From NCBI RefSeq assembly GCF_009930795.1, contig NZ_CP017146.1, positions 744,001 to 808,000 of the forward strand: a DNA stretch of 64,000 nucleotides, read 5' to 3'. The translations under genes were made by a program, and so were the position numbers. Positions 17,392 to 24,682 of this stretch are shown here, in pieces (position 1 is the stretch's first letter; the number at the start of each line of letters is the position of its first letter). The notes beneath the pieces are model-generated. The model did no database searches. It was not told the DNA's origin and saw only the letters and a program-made list of their open reading frames with translations. Origin of the DNA: Marisediminicola antarctica. GTDB taxonomy: Bacteria; Actinomycetota; Actinomycetes; Actinomycetales; Microbacteriaceae.

Positions 17392-18177
17392 GTGACCATT
17401 TTCGATCGATTCCGGCGGGTGAAGACCCCGCCGCTGCACGTCGCGATCGATGAGGGCACCGGCCCGGTCGTTGTGCTCGTGCATGGCATCGCCTCGTCGT
17501 CGGTCACGTTCGAGAACCTGATTCCGCTGATCACCGACCGGCACCGCGTGATCGCGGTCGACCTGCTGGGGTTCGGCGAGTCGCTGGCCCCGGAGTCGGC
17601 GACCTTCACGATCGAGGAGCACGTCGAGGCGCTCGAGGACACCCTCGACGCGCTGCGGCTGAGACATCCGTTCGTGCTCGTCGGGCATTCGATGGGGAGC
17701 CTGATCGCGAGCCGCTACGCCGCGACCAACCGCAAGCGGGTCTCCAAGCTCGTGCTCGTGAGTCCGCCCGTGTACATGAACCCGGAGGCGCTCGGTGATC
17801 CCGTCGAGCGTGCCGCGATGGGACTGTACCTCAAGGCGTACGAGTTTCTGCGCACGAACCAGAACTTCACGATGCGCAACGCCGCGATGCTCGCGCGCAT
17901 CTCGCCGATCAAGAACGTGCTTGAGGTGAACGCCCGCAACTGGAAGGCTTTCGTGCTGTCGCTCCAGAACTCGATCGAGTCGCAGACCACGGTGAGCGAC
18001 ATCGCGTCGGTGACCGTGCCGGTCGAGATCATCTACGGCGCGCTCGATCCGTTCCTGATGCCCGGGGGCCTGCGCATTGTCGAGCAGATGCGGCTCGTGA
18101 CGGTGCATAAGGTCGACGCGAGCGATCACCTCGTGCGCAAGCGGCTGGCCCGCGTCGTGGCGGTCGCGATCGGGTGA
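17392..18177 (+). CDS. Alpha/beta-fold hydrolase
   Basis: 261 residues from GTG 17392; the open frame extends to 17284, but that part overlaps the EI24 start region and lacks similarity. Motifs: VVVLVHGIASSSVTFENLI (HGxxxS oxyanion hole), VIAVDLLGFGES, VLVGHSMGSLIASRYA (GHSMGS nucleophile Ser), ALDPFLMPGG (Asp) and DASDHLVRKR (His in SDH). The triad is complete, so it is likely an active esterase or related hydrolase of unknown substrate. It converges on the MFS gene with 11 bp between stops. Confidence 0.9.
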   Translation: MTIFDRFRRVKTPPLHVAIDEGTGPVVVLVHGIASSSVTFENLIPLITDRHRVIAVDLLGFGESLAPESATFTIEEHVEALEDTLDALRLRHPFVLVGHSMGSLIASRYAATNRKRVSKLVLVSPPVYMNPEALGDPVERAAMGLYLKAYEFLRTNQNFTMRNAAMLARISPIKNVLEVNARNWKAFVLSLQNSIESQTTVSDIASVTVPVEIIYGALDPFLMPGGLRIVEQMRLVTVHKVDASDHLVRKRLARVVAVAIG

Positions 18178-18188
18178 TGCCCGGCAGG

Positions 18189-19910
18189 TCAGGTGGCTGC
18201 CGGCCGCGTCGGTTCCTCGGTGGCCGCTGGCTCGTCCGACGGGTCTGACTCGGCCGGCTCGTCCGGCCTACCCTCCTGCGGGTCGTCCTCGGCCGGCTTG
18301 CCCTCCTGCAGGTTGTCCTCCTCGGGCTCGTGCCGGCGGGCCGAGAGCCGAAGAGTCGCCAGCAGCCCGACCACGAGGAACCCGGCCGCGGCGAATGCGG
18401 AGTACCTTGTGCCTTCGCTGAACGCCGCTCGGGCAGCATCCGCGATCTCGGCGCCCTGCGCATCGAGCGAGGGAATCGCCGCACCCGCACTGTCGACGAC
18501 GGTGGCCACGATCTGCGAGCGGGACTCGGCGGGGAGGTCGCTCAGTTTCGCGTCGAGCGAGGCGCCGACCGAGGTGAACAGGATTGTGCCGAGCACGGCA
18601 ATGCCGAGCGCCGAGCCGATCTGGCGTGCGGTGCTCGAGGTGCCGGACCCCTGCCCGCTCTGGGCGACCGGGACGTCCCTGAGCACCACGCTCGTCAGCT
18701 GCGCCGTGGCGAGGCCAACACCCAGCCCGTAGACGAAGAGGAACGGCACGATGCTGAGCCAGGTCGCATCGGGGGAGATGGCAACGCCGAGGCCCACAAC
18801 TCCGACGATCTCGGCGATCAGGCCGATGCGCACGATGGTCTCGGGTGAGACGCGGTTGGCGAGCGCCCCGGCGACACCGCTCGCGACGAAGGATCCGATC
18901 GCGAGGGCGAGCAGCACGAAACCGGTCTGCAGCGCGGTGTACCCGAGCACGTTCTGCAGCCACAGCGGGAGCGAGAGAATGATGCCGAACTCACCCAGCG
19001 ACACGATGAGCGCGGCGATGTTGCCGTTGCGGAAGGAGGCGATACGGAAGAGGCCGAAAGCGAGAAGGGTGGACGCTCCGGCGCGTTGCCGGCGGAGGCC
19101 CCAGCGCACGAAGGCAATTCCCGAGACGATGGTTACGAGAAACACCAGCGGAATCGGCGAGACGTCGAACGGCCAGGTCCACGCTCCGATCGTCGGCGCG
19201 TCATTCGTGGTCCACCACCCGAAGGTGCGCCCCTCGATCAGCCCGAAGACCAGGCTCGCGCTCGTGACCACCGAGAGGATCGCGCCAACAACGTCGATGC
19301 GTCGCGGCTCGCCGGCATCCTTCGACTCGATCACGTAGAGGAGCACGCCGACGATGATGATGATCCCGAGCGGCACGTTGATGCCGAACGCCCAGCGCCA
19401 CGAGTAGTAGGTGGTGAGCCAGCCGCCCAGCAGCGGCCCGACGGCGACCATGCCGCCGATCGTCGACCCCCAGATCGCGAAGGCGATCGCCCGATCCCGA
19501 CCACGGAACGTGGCGTTGATGATCGACAGGGTTGTCGGCAGCACCATCGCTCCGCCGATGCCCTGGATCACGCGCGATCCGATCAGCAGATCTCCGCTGG
19601 AGGCGAAGGCGGCGAGCACGGATGCCGAGGCGAACACCACAACCCCGGTCAGCAGAATCCTCCGCCGCCCGTAGCGATCGGCCAGGGCTCCGAATACGAG
19701 CAGCAGGGCGGCGAAGACGAGGGTGTAGCTCTCCTGCACCCATTGCACCTGTGTCGAGGTGATGCCGAGATCGGCCACGATCGACGGGATGGCCACATTG
19801 ATGATCGTTGAGTCGACGATGATCAGGGCGACCGCGATGCTGATGAAGAGCAGCCCTATCCAGCGGGCCCGCGGTGAGTGCACCCGCGGGAGCGCAACAA
19901 TCTCGCTCAC
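18189..19910 (-). CDS. DHA2-family MFS drug transporter (EmrB/QacA-like)
   Basis: 573 residues from GTG 19910, 14 predicted helices. Visible are the DHA2 start VDSTIINVAIPSIVADLG, motif A GALADRYGRRR and a motif C-like segment around AIWGSTIGGMVAVGPLLGGW. After the last helix (SAFAAAGFLVVGLLATLRL) comes an acidic, repetitive 50-residue tail (EEDNLQEGKPAEDDPQEG). It is probably a proton-driven exporter. It overlaps the upstream tspO-like gene by 4 bp, and the divergent MarR regulator at 20807 is the likely controller of the pair. Confidence 0.93.
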   Translation of the reverse strand: MSEIVALPRVHSPRARWIGLLFISIAVALIIVDSTIINVAIPSIVADLGITSTQVQWVQESYTLVFAALLLVFGALADRYGRRRILLTGVVVFASASVLAAFASSGDLLIGSRVIQGIGGAMVLPTTLSIINATFRGRDRAIAFAIWGSTIGGMVAVGPLLGGWLTTYYSWRWAFGINVPLGIIIIVGVLLYVIESKDAGEPRRIDVVGAILSVVTSASLVFGLIEGRTFGWWTTNDAPTIGAWTWPFDVSPIPLVFLVTIVSGIAFVRWGLRRQRAGASTLLAFGLFRIASFRNGNIAALIVSLGEFGIILSLPLWLQNVLGYTALQTGFVLLALAIGSFVASGVAGALANRVSPETIVRIGLIAEIVGVVGLGVAISPDATWLSIVPFLFVYGLGVGLATAQLTSVVLRDVPVAQSGQGSGTSSTARQIGSALGIAVLGTILFTSVGASLDAKLSDLPAESRSQIVATVVDSAGAAIPSLDAQGAEIADAARAAFSEGTRYSAFAAAGFLVVGLLATLRLSARRHEPEEDNLQEGKPAEDDPQEGRPDEPAESDPSDEPAATEEPTRPAAT

Positions 19911-20725
19911 GTGGTCACGGCGGAGGCCGGCAGCGGCGGGGTCATGAGCCGCAGCGCGACGGTGAAGCCGATGACCGCGAGCACGGAAACGAGAGCGGCG
20001 GCAGCGGCGGGCTGGGAGACGAGGTCGCCGGTGAGGCGGGCGACGGCGACCCAGGCGAGCCCCCACGAGAGCGAGATCGCGGGACCGAGCCGGCCGCGGC
20101 CACGGAAGGCGAGCAGCACGCCGACCAGGCCCGCCACAGCGATGACCCCGACGGCCCACGCATCCGCGTCGAGGCCGAACCCGTCGAATCCGGTCGTGAC
20201 GAGCCACGCGGTGATGTTCGCGGCTGTCGCGACGCAGACCCAGCCGAGGTAGAGGCCGACGGTGCCGTCGGCGACGAGCGCCTCGACGAGGGTGCGCGGC
20301 CGCGTCACGATCGTCATCCGGAAGGTGTAGACCAGCACCGCGAGAAGCAGCACAATCACGGGAACGCTGAGGGGCAGCAGGTCGAACTGGATGCTGAGGA
20401 TCCAGGCCGCATTGAGGATGAGGCTCGCCGCGATGGGGTAGCCGAGCAGCCGCTGCCGCGGATCCGACTTCTGCGCGGGCAGGAACTGCCAGATCGCGTA
20501 CGCGATGAGGCCGACGTAGATCACCGACCAGATGCCGAAGGCCGCACCGCCGGGGGCGATGAGCGTCGCGTCCGTCGCGAGCGCGCCGCCCGCGGCATCC
20601 TGAATCGGGGTTCCGCCCGCGGCCCCCGAGCCGATGAACGACCCGACGATCGCGATGACCGCGCTCGCCGCCACCACCGATTGGCGGAGGAGGTCGTTGC
20701 CCGTGTGAACCGTGGCGCTTGTCAT
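19907..20725 (-). CDS. TspO/MBR-family membrane protein
   Basis: 272 residues with about nine short hydrophobic segments, larger than the usual 160-residue TspO. IAPGGAAFGIWSVIYVGLIAYAIWQFLP matches the TspO/MBR start (P-x-x-x-F-x-x-W-x-x-x-Y), and ILNAAWILSIQFDLLPLSV and GWVCVATAANITAWLV resemble later helices. TspO-type proteins bind tetrapyrroles or cholesterol-like ligands; the longer actinobacterial form is uncharacterised. Its stop overlaps the MFS start (GTGA), so the two form an operon beside a divergent MarR gene, which suggests an efflux or stress role. Confidence 0.82.
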   Translation of the reverse strand: MTSATVHTGNDLLRQSVVAASAVIAIVGSFIGSGAAGGTPIQDAAGGALATDATLIAPGGAAFGIWSVIYVGLIAYAIWQFLPAQKSDPRQRLLGYPIAASLILNAAWILSIQFDLLPLSVPVIVLLLAVLVYTFRMTIVTRPRTLVEALVADGTVGLYLGWVCVATAANITAWLVTTGFDGFGLDADAWAVGVIAVAGLVGVLLAFRGRGRLGPAISLSWGLAWVAVARLTGDLVSQPAAAAALVSVLAVIGFTVALRLMTPPLPASAVTT

Positions 20726-20806
20726 GTCGTCCCCATCCGTGATCTCGCTGCTGAACCAAGCTAGAATTGAGGGTAGTCCGGTGACGATCCTGTGAGGGAG
20801 AGCACA

Positions 20807-21262
20807 GTGAACGATAGAACATCAACGCAGGCCAAGGTCTTCGGGGCCGCCGACATTGAATCGTGGCCCACCGGCCGACTTCTCTCTACGGCTGCGCGGC
20901 TCGTCGAAAACGCGTGGTACGAGTCCCTCGAGAACCTCGGGCTCAGCCACACCGGCCTCGTGGCCCTGCACCATCTGGGCGAGGGGCCGATGAGCCAGAC
21001 CGAACTCGCTCGTCGAGCGCGCGTCAACAACCAGAACCTGTCCCGCACCCTCGAGCAGCTCGAGACCGATGGTTACATCGTGCGAGTGCAATCGCCGCGG
21101 GATGCGCGTCGACGAGTGGTCACGCGCACTCCCGCGGGGAGTTCCATCTGGACGACGGCGCAGCATCTCGAGGCGAACATGTTTCCGCCGGCGCCTGAGA
21201 CCAAAGAACTCAGGCGGGCACTGCTCGAGATTATCGCGGCGTCGCCAGCGAGGCGCTGGTAG
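20807..21262 (+). CDS. MarR-family transcriptional regulator
   Basis: 151 residues from GTG 20807, 6 nt behind GGGAG; an earlier GTG at 20792 is possible. Winged-helix core: TGLVALHHLGEGPMSQTELARRARVNNQNLSRTLEQLETDGYIVRVQSPRDARRRVVTRTPAG, with the MarR recognition helix (VNNQNLSRTLEQLE) and the wing (DxRRRVV). It is divergent from tspO-MFS with 81 bp between starts, so it probably binds that gap and represses the exporter operon until a ligand is bound. It converges end to end on trxA. Confidence 0.9.
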   Translation: MNDRTSTQAKVFGAADIESWPTGRLLSTAARLVENAWYESLENLGLSHTGLVALHHLGEGPMSQTELARRARVNNQNLSRTLEQLETDGYIVRVQSPRDARRRVVTRTPAGSSIWTTAQHLEANMFPPAPETKELRRALLEIIAASPARRW

Positions 21263-21643
21263 CTACTCGGTGCTCTCGGAAGCCCCGCGCTGCTTGGCGA
21301 TCTCGGCGTGGACAACGTCCATGTCGAGCTCCTTCACGGCGGTGATGACCTGCTCGAGTGCCGGGGCGGGGAGCGCTCCGGGCTGGGAGAAGACGAGCAC
21401 GCCGTCGCGGAATGCCATGAGCGTGGGGATCGAGGTGATCCCTGCGGCGCCGGCGAGGGCCTGCTCGGCCTCGGTATCGACCTTCGCGAAGGTCACGTCG
21501 GAGTGCTGCTCGCTCGCAGCGTCGTAGATCGGGGCGAAGGCCTTGCAGGGCCCGCACCAGTCTGCCCAGAAGTCGACAAGGGTGATGCCGGGGCTCGTGA
21601 CGGTCTTCTCGAATACATCGTTTGTCAGTTCGACGGTGGCCAT
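21263..21643 (-). CDS. trxA: Thioredoxin
   Basis: 126 residues from ATG 21643 (MATVELTNDVFEKTV). The active site WCGPC sits in VDFWADWCGPCKAFAPIYD. FAKVDTEAEQALAGAAGITSIPTLMAFRDG gives the cis-proline loop (SIPT). The C-terminal extension (MDVVHAEIAKQRGASESTE) is about 15 residues longer than E. coli thioredoxin. Cytoplasmic disulfide reductase; its reductase is not in the window. Confidence 0.95.
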   Translation of the reverse strand: MATVELTNDVFEKTVTSPGITLVDFWADWCGPCKAFAPIYDAASEQHSDVTFAKVDTEAEQALAGAAGITSIPTLMAFRDGVLVFSQPGALPAPALEQVITAVKELDMDVVHAEIAKQRGASESTE

Positions 21644-21725
21644 GGGGTCCTCATTTCTGTGGATGATGGGTTGTCTAGTCCACAACAACGTCAACGGCCG
21701 GTCAAATCTTCCCCGGCTGCTCGTG

Positions 21726-22015
21726 CATCATTCAGGAGTTGGGCGGGCCCGAGGTGATCCCAAGCGTCTGACTGGGCTTTCATCATTCAGGAGTTGGGGT
21801 CTGCCGGAGTTGGTCCAGGCCGGTTCTGGGCTTTCATAATTCAGGAGTTGGTGGGCGGATGCCGGTTGCTGACGCAATCATCTGGCGTGCCACCGCGCCC
21901 CACGCGGGTATTCGCCCCTGAGTCGGCAAATTCATGCGTGAGAGCCGAAGCCGGGCTGGCCCGGCTCCTGAATGATGAAAGTGGTTGGGTGGGCCCGGCT
22001 CCTGAATGATGAAAA
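21726..22015. repeat. Array of five CATCATTCAGGAGTTGG-type repeats
   Basis: Three copies in plus orientation begin near 21726, 21780 and 21834 (54-bp spacing), and two in minus orientation (GGCTCCTGAATGATGAAA) begin near 21963 and 21998. No gene is supported between trxA (21643) and 22183. The opposite orientations could let the whole 290 bp fold into a large hairpin. It is not CRISPR-like, because repeats are short, few and in mixed orientation. Confidence 0.8.
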
Positions 22016-22182
22016 TAGACCGGCGGTGGGGTCAACCCCGAGACCTGGACGCACGGCTCGAGCGAGCAGCGCCAGAGGTGGTTCATGACCGGGTACGACA
22101 GCGGGCCCGGCGCCTGCGATACCTTCGCGGTGAGCGCCGAGCAGCTGTAGAGGGGGTGCCGCGGGTCAGCGGCCCGCCGGGC

Positions 22183-22524
22183 TCAGGAGCAACAGCCGCC
22201 TCCGCAGCATCCGCCCTCGGCCTTGTCCTCACCGCTGGCTTCGGTGCTGTCGGATGTGCTGTCGGATGCCTTGTCGGACGGTGCGGATGCGGCGACCAGC
22301 GGGATCATCGCGACGGGCTTGCGTGCCACGACAGCCGGGGTGAGCGGAGCGGCCTCGGGTGCGACGGCGACCGGCTTGGTCGTCGCACGGATCGCGCTCG
22401 GCGCGTCGTCGCGCGCGGAGGCGGCAGCGGCGGCGTCGGTTTCGGCGAGGTCGAAGTGGCGCTTCGGCTTGCGCGCCGTCGCGACGGACCCTTCGGTCGA
22501 CGGTGTGGTGGCGGAATCTGGCAC
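22183..22524 (-). CDS. Small protein with a C-terminal GGCCGGGCCS tail
   Basis: 113 residues from GTG 22524 behind AAAGGAGAC; the longer frame to 22659 is not preferred. It is alanine-, serine- and threonine-rich, without hydrophobic helices. The middle has HFDLAETDAAAAASARDDAPSA, and the end is EDKAEGGCCGGGCCS, a paired-cysteine tail suited to metal binding, modification or disulfide formation. I recognise no characterised family. It lies in its own unit next to the repeat array. Confidence 0.7.
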   Translation of the reverse strand: MPDSATTPSTEGSVATARKPKRHFDLAETDAAAAASARDDAPSAIRATTKPVAVAPEAAPLTPAVVARKPVAMIPLVAASAPSDKASDSTSDSTEASGEDKAEGGCCGGGCCS

Positions 22525-22663
22525 GGGTGTCTCCTTTGCCTGTGGGAACCCCCAGTCTGTCACCGCTTGCTGCGCGGCGCGCAGACTGTGCCCACGCAGC
22601 GAAGTGCGGTGTCGTGCACTGTCGTGCGGTGTATACGTGGGACTACCTTCATTCGGCACGGGT

Positions 22664-22731
<68 letters not shown>

Positions 22732-22754
22732 ACGCGAGGGCGTAGCCTCGACCC

Positions 22755-23219
22755 ATGAAGCGCTCGCTCGCCGCCGGGCTCGTTGCCGTGCAACTGCTCC
22801 TCATCGCCGCGCTCGTGCTCATCCCCAACGGAACGCTCTGGCCCCTCTCGCCCGCCGTTCTGACGGTCGGCATCCTGCTCGGCATCGCCGGACTGGTGAT
22901 CGCCATTCTCGGCGTGCTCGGCCTCGGCCCGGCCCTGACCGCGAGCCCGATCCCGCGCGACCGGGCGCCGCTCGTCACGGGCGGGCTCTACGGGTGGGTG
23001 CGGCATCCGATCTACACCGGCCTCCTGCTGGGCGGCATCGGCCTCGTGCTGTTGGGTGGTTCGGCCTGGCACCTCGTGCTCTGGCTCGGGCTGTTCCTGC
23101 TGCTCGCGATCAAGTCGCGGTGGGAGGAGCGGATGCTGCTCGACGAGCATCCGGACTATCGCGAGTACGCCGCCGACGTCGGCCGGTTCGTTCCGGGCAT
23201 CGGGAAACTCCGCCAGTAG
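22755..23219 (+). CDS. Isoprenylcysteine carboxyl methyltransferase (ICMT)-family membrane protein
   Basis: 154 residues with four predicted helices. After two N-terminal helices comes the family core: PLVTGGLYGWVRHPIYTGLLLGGIGLVLLGG (RHPxYxG) and the C-terminal KSRWEERMLLDEHPDYREYAADVGRFVPGIG (E-E-x-L...YxxY). Family members are SAM-dependent methyltransferases or related DUF1295-like proteins; the actinobacterial substrate is not known. It is convergent with the DMT gene across the 18-bp repeat array. Confidence 0.87.
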   Translation: MKRSLAAGLVAVQLLLIAALVLIPNGTLWPLSPAVLTVGILLGIAGLVIAILGVLGLGPALTASPIPRDRAPLVTGGLYGWVRHPIYTGLLLGGIGLVLLGGSAWHLVLWLGLFLLLAIKSRWEERMLLDEHPDYREYAADVGRFVPGIGKLRQ

Positions 23220-23228
23220 AAGGTGGCG

Positions 23229-23372
23229 CGGTCAGCCGATCACAAACGGTCAGCCCATCGCACGCGGTCAGCCGATCACAAACGGTCAGCCCATCGCACG
23301 CGGTCAGCCCATCGCACGCGGTCAGCCCATCGCACGCGGTCAGCCCACCGCACGCGGTCAGCCGATCGCGAA
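23229..23372. repeat. Tandem array of eight 18-bp units derived from the 3' end of a transporter gene
   Basis: Units start CGGTCAGCC every 18 bp from 23229. The last unit contains the stop codon and final four codons of the minus-strand DMT gene (FAIG-stop). Units 1-7 are degenerate copies of that gene terminus, each still containing an antisense TGA. There are no spacers. The array fills the convergent gap. Confidence 0.9.
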
Positions 23373-24242
23373 CAATCCCGCCGCGGCGACCGCAAGCACG
23401 AGGCCGACCACCTGCGGGGGAGCGAGCCGCTCGCGCAGGACCAGCGCCGCGAGCACGACCGTGACCGCCGAGCATAGCGCCGCGAGAACCCCGATGATCG
23501 ACACGTCGCCAACGCGCACGCCGGTCAGCATGAAGACGTCCGCGGTAGCGGCGAGCAGCCCGCCGGTCAGGCCCAAGCGGATGCCCCCGACCCAGCCGTC
23601 CCGCCAGCCGTCCCGCCAGCCGCCCCGCCACCCGCTCGCACGGCGCGGACCCCGGGCGGCCACCACGGCGACGGCGGCGAGCAGCACGGTCACCGCGACG
23701 ACGCGGCCGACGACGAGGGGCAGGATGCCGGAGTCGTCCGGAGTGTTGTCGAGCACGATGATGCCGGTGCCCATGCACGCTCCGGCGAGGATCGCGAGCA
23801 CGATGCCACTGGCCCGTGGGTGCACGGCCTCCTTGTGCGGCACGAAGCCGACCAGCACCACCGCGGCGAGGGCGACCACGACTCCCGCATAGCCGGTGAG
23901 GGCGAGCTGCTCGCCGCTCGCGAGTCCGTAGACGACCGGAACGATCGCCGCGACCACGGCCAGGAGCGGCGCGAGGATGCTCATCGGCCCGATCGCGAGG
24001 CTCGCGTAGAGCAGCGCGACGGTGCAGGCTGCGACGACTCCCACGATGACTCCCCAGAAGAGCGCTCCAGCCGACCAGGTGCCACCGAAGAGCGGCAGCG
24101 CCGCGGTGAGCACGATGAGCCCGGCGAGAGCGCTCAGTGCGGATGCCCGGATCGCGAGGATTCGACCCGCTGCGAGCCCGCCGAGGAAGTCCGCGGCGCC
24201 GAAGAAGACGGCGGTGCCGAGCCCGAGGATCGCGGTGAGCAT
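23358..24242 (-). CDS. EamA/DMT-superfamily transporter
   Basis: 294 residues, ten predicted helices in two EamA repeats (first about residues 1-135, second about 145-294). It starts MLTAILGLGTAVFFGAADFLGGLAAG. A central cytosolic loop contains the repetitive GWRGGWRDGWRDGWVGG, coded by a 12-bp duplication at about 23595-23635. The closing segment ends GLFAIG, and its 3' end has been amplified downstream. Substrate unknown (metabolite or drug exporter by family). Confidence 0.87.
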   Translation of the reverse strand: MLTAILGLGTAVFFGAADFLGGLAAGRILAIRASALSALAGLIVLTAALPLFGGTWSAGALFWGVIVGVVAACTVALLYASLAIGPMSILAPLLAVVAAIVPVVYGLASGEQLALTGYAGVVVALAAVVLVGFVPHKEAVHPRASGIVLAILAGACMGTGIIVLDNTPDDSGILPLVVGRVVAVTVLLAAVAVVAARGPRRASGWRGGWRDGWRDGWVGGIRLGLTGGLLAATADVFMLTGVRVGDVSIIGVLAALCSAVTVVLAALVLRERLAPPQVVGLVLAVAAAGLFAIG

Positions 24243-24364
24243 CCGGTCCCTTCCGCTGTCGCCGCCACTCAGGCGGGCTGAGCGCCCACACTATCCAGTG
24301 GGTGAGTCGACCGCGTTTCGGGCGGGCTCGCGGCCCGCGGCGGCGTCGCCTGGCCGGTGAATCG

Positions 24365-24682
24365 TCACCGGAAGTATTCGGGCCTGCTGACGTAGGTGTC
24401 GGCGACGAACATCACTCCGCTCGAGCTGTGCAGCATCGCGCGCACCGCATCGATAAGGTCGCCGGCCTTGTCGGGGGGCAACACGGTGATCAGCATCGTG
24501 AGCGTGTCGTACTCGTTGAACAGCAACGCGCCCGAGTGCTGGCCGTGATGTCCGATGCCGGAGACGCCCGAGACCGCCGTGTATCCGGTGGCTCCGGCCG
24601 ACGTGATCAGGTCGCGGATGGCCGGCGCCTCGCGGGCCGATACGACGATCTCGATTCTCGTCATCTTGGTGAGGTTGTTCAC
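24365..24682 (-). CDS. PII-like regulator of the DAB inorganic-carbon transporter
   Basis: 105 residues from GTG 24682. It has the ferredoxin-like PII layout: TRIEIVVSAREAPAIRDLITSAGATGYTAVSGVSG, then GHHGQHSGALLFNEYDTLTMLITVLPPDKAGDLIDAVRAML and MFVADTYVSRPEY. A T-loop-like stretch (GIGHHGQHSGALLF) is present. Divergent PII-like proteins accompany bicarbonate transporters (SbtB) and DabA genes. Overlap with dabA (4 bp) marks it as the last gene of the dabB-dabA-PII operon. The bound nucleotide is not predictable. Confidence 0.85.
   Translation of the reverse strand: MNNLTKMTRIEIVVSAREAPAIRDLITSAGATGYTAVSGVSGIGHHGQHSGALLFNEYDTLTMLITVLPPDKAGDLIDAVRAMLHSSSGVMFVADTYVSRPEYFR

Noticed and set aside
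18189-20825. A single 878-codon minus-strand protein
   Set aside because: The first 300 codons are an out-of-frame reading of the TspO-like gene; the MFS transporter starts at GTG 19910.
21726-22015. CATTCAGGAG repeats as a CRISPR array
   Set aside because: Copies are 17-19 bp, in both orientations and unevenly spaced; no cas genes.
23229-23372. 18-bp repeats as a CRISPR array
   Set aside because: Units are directly contiguous with no spacers, and no cas gene is present.
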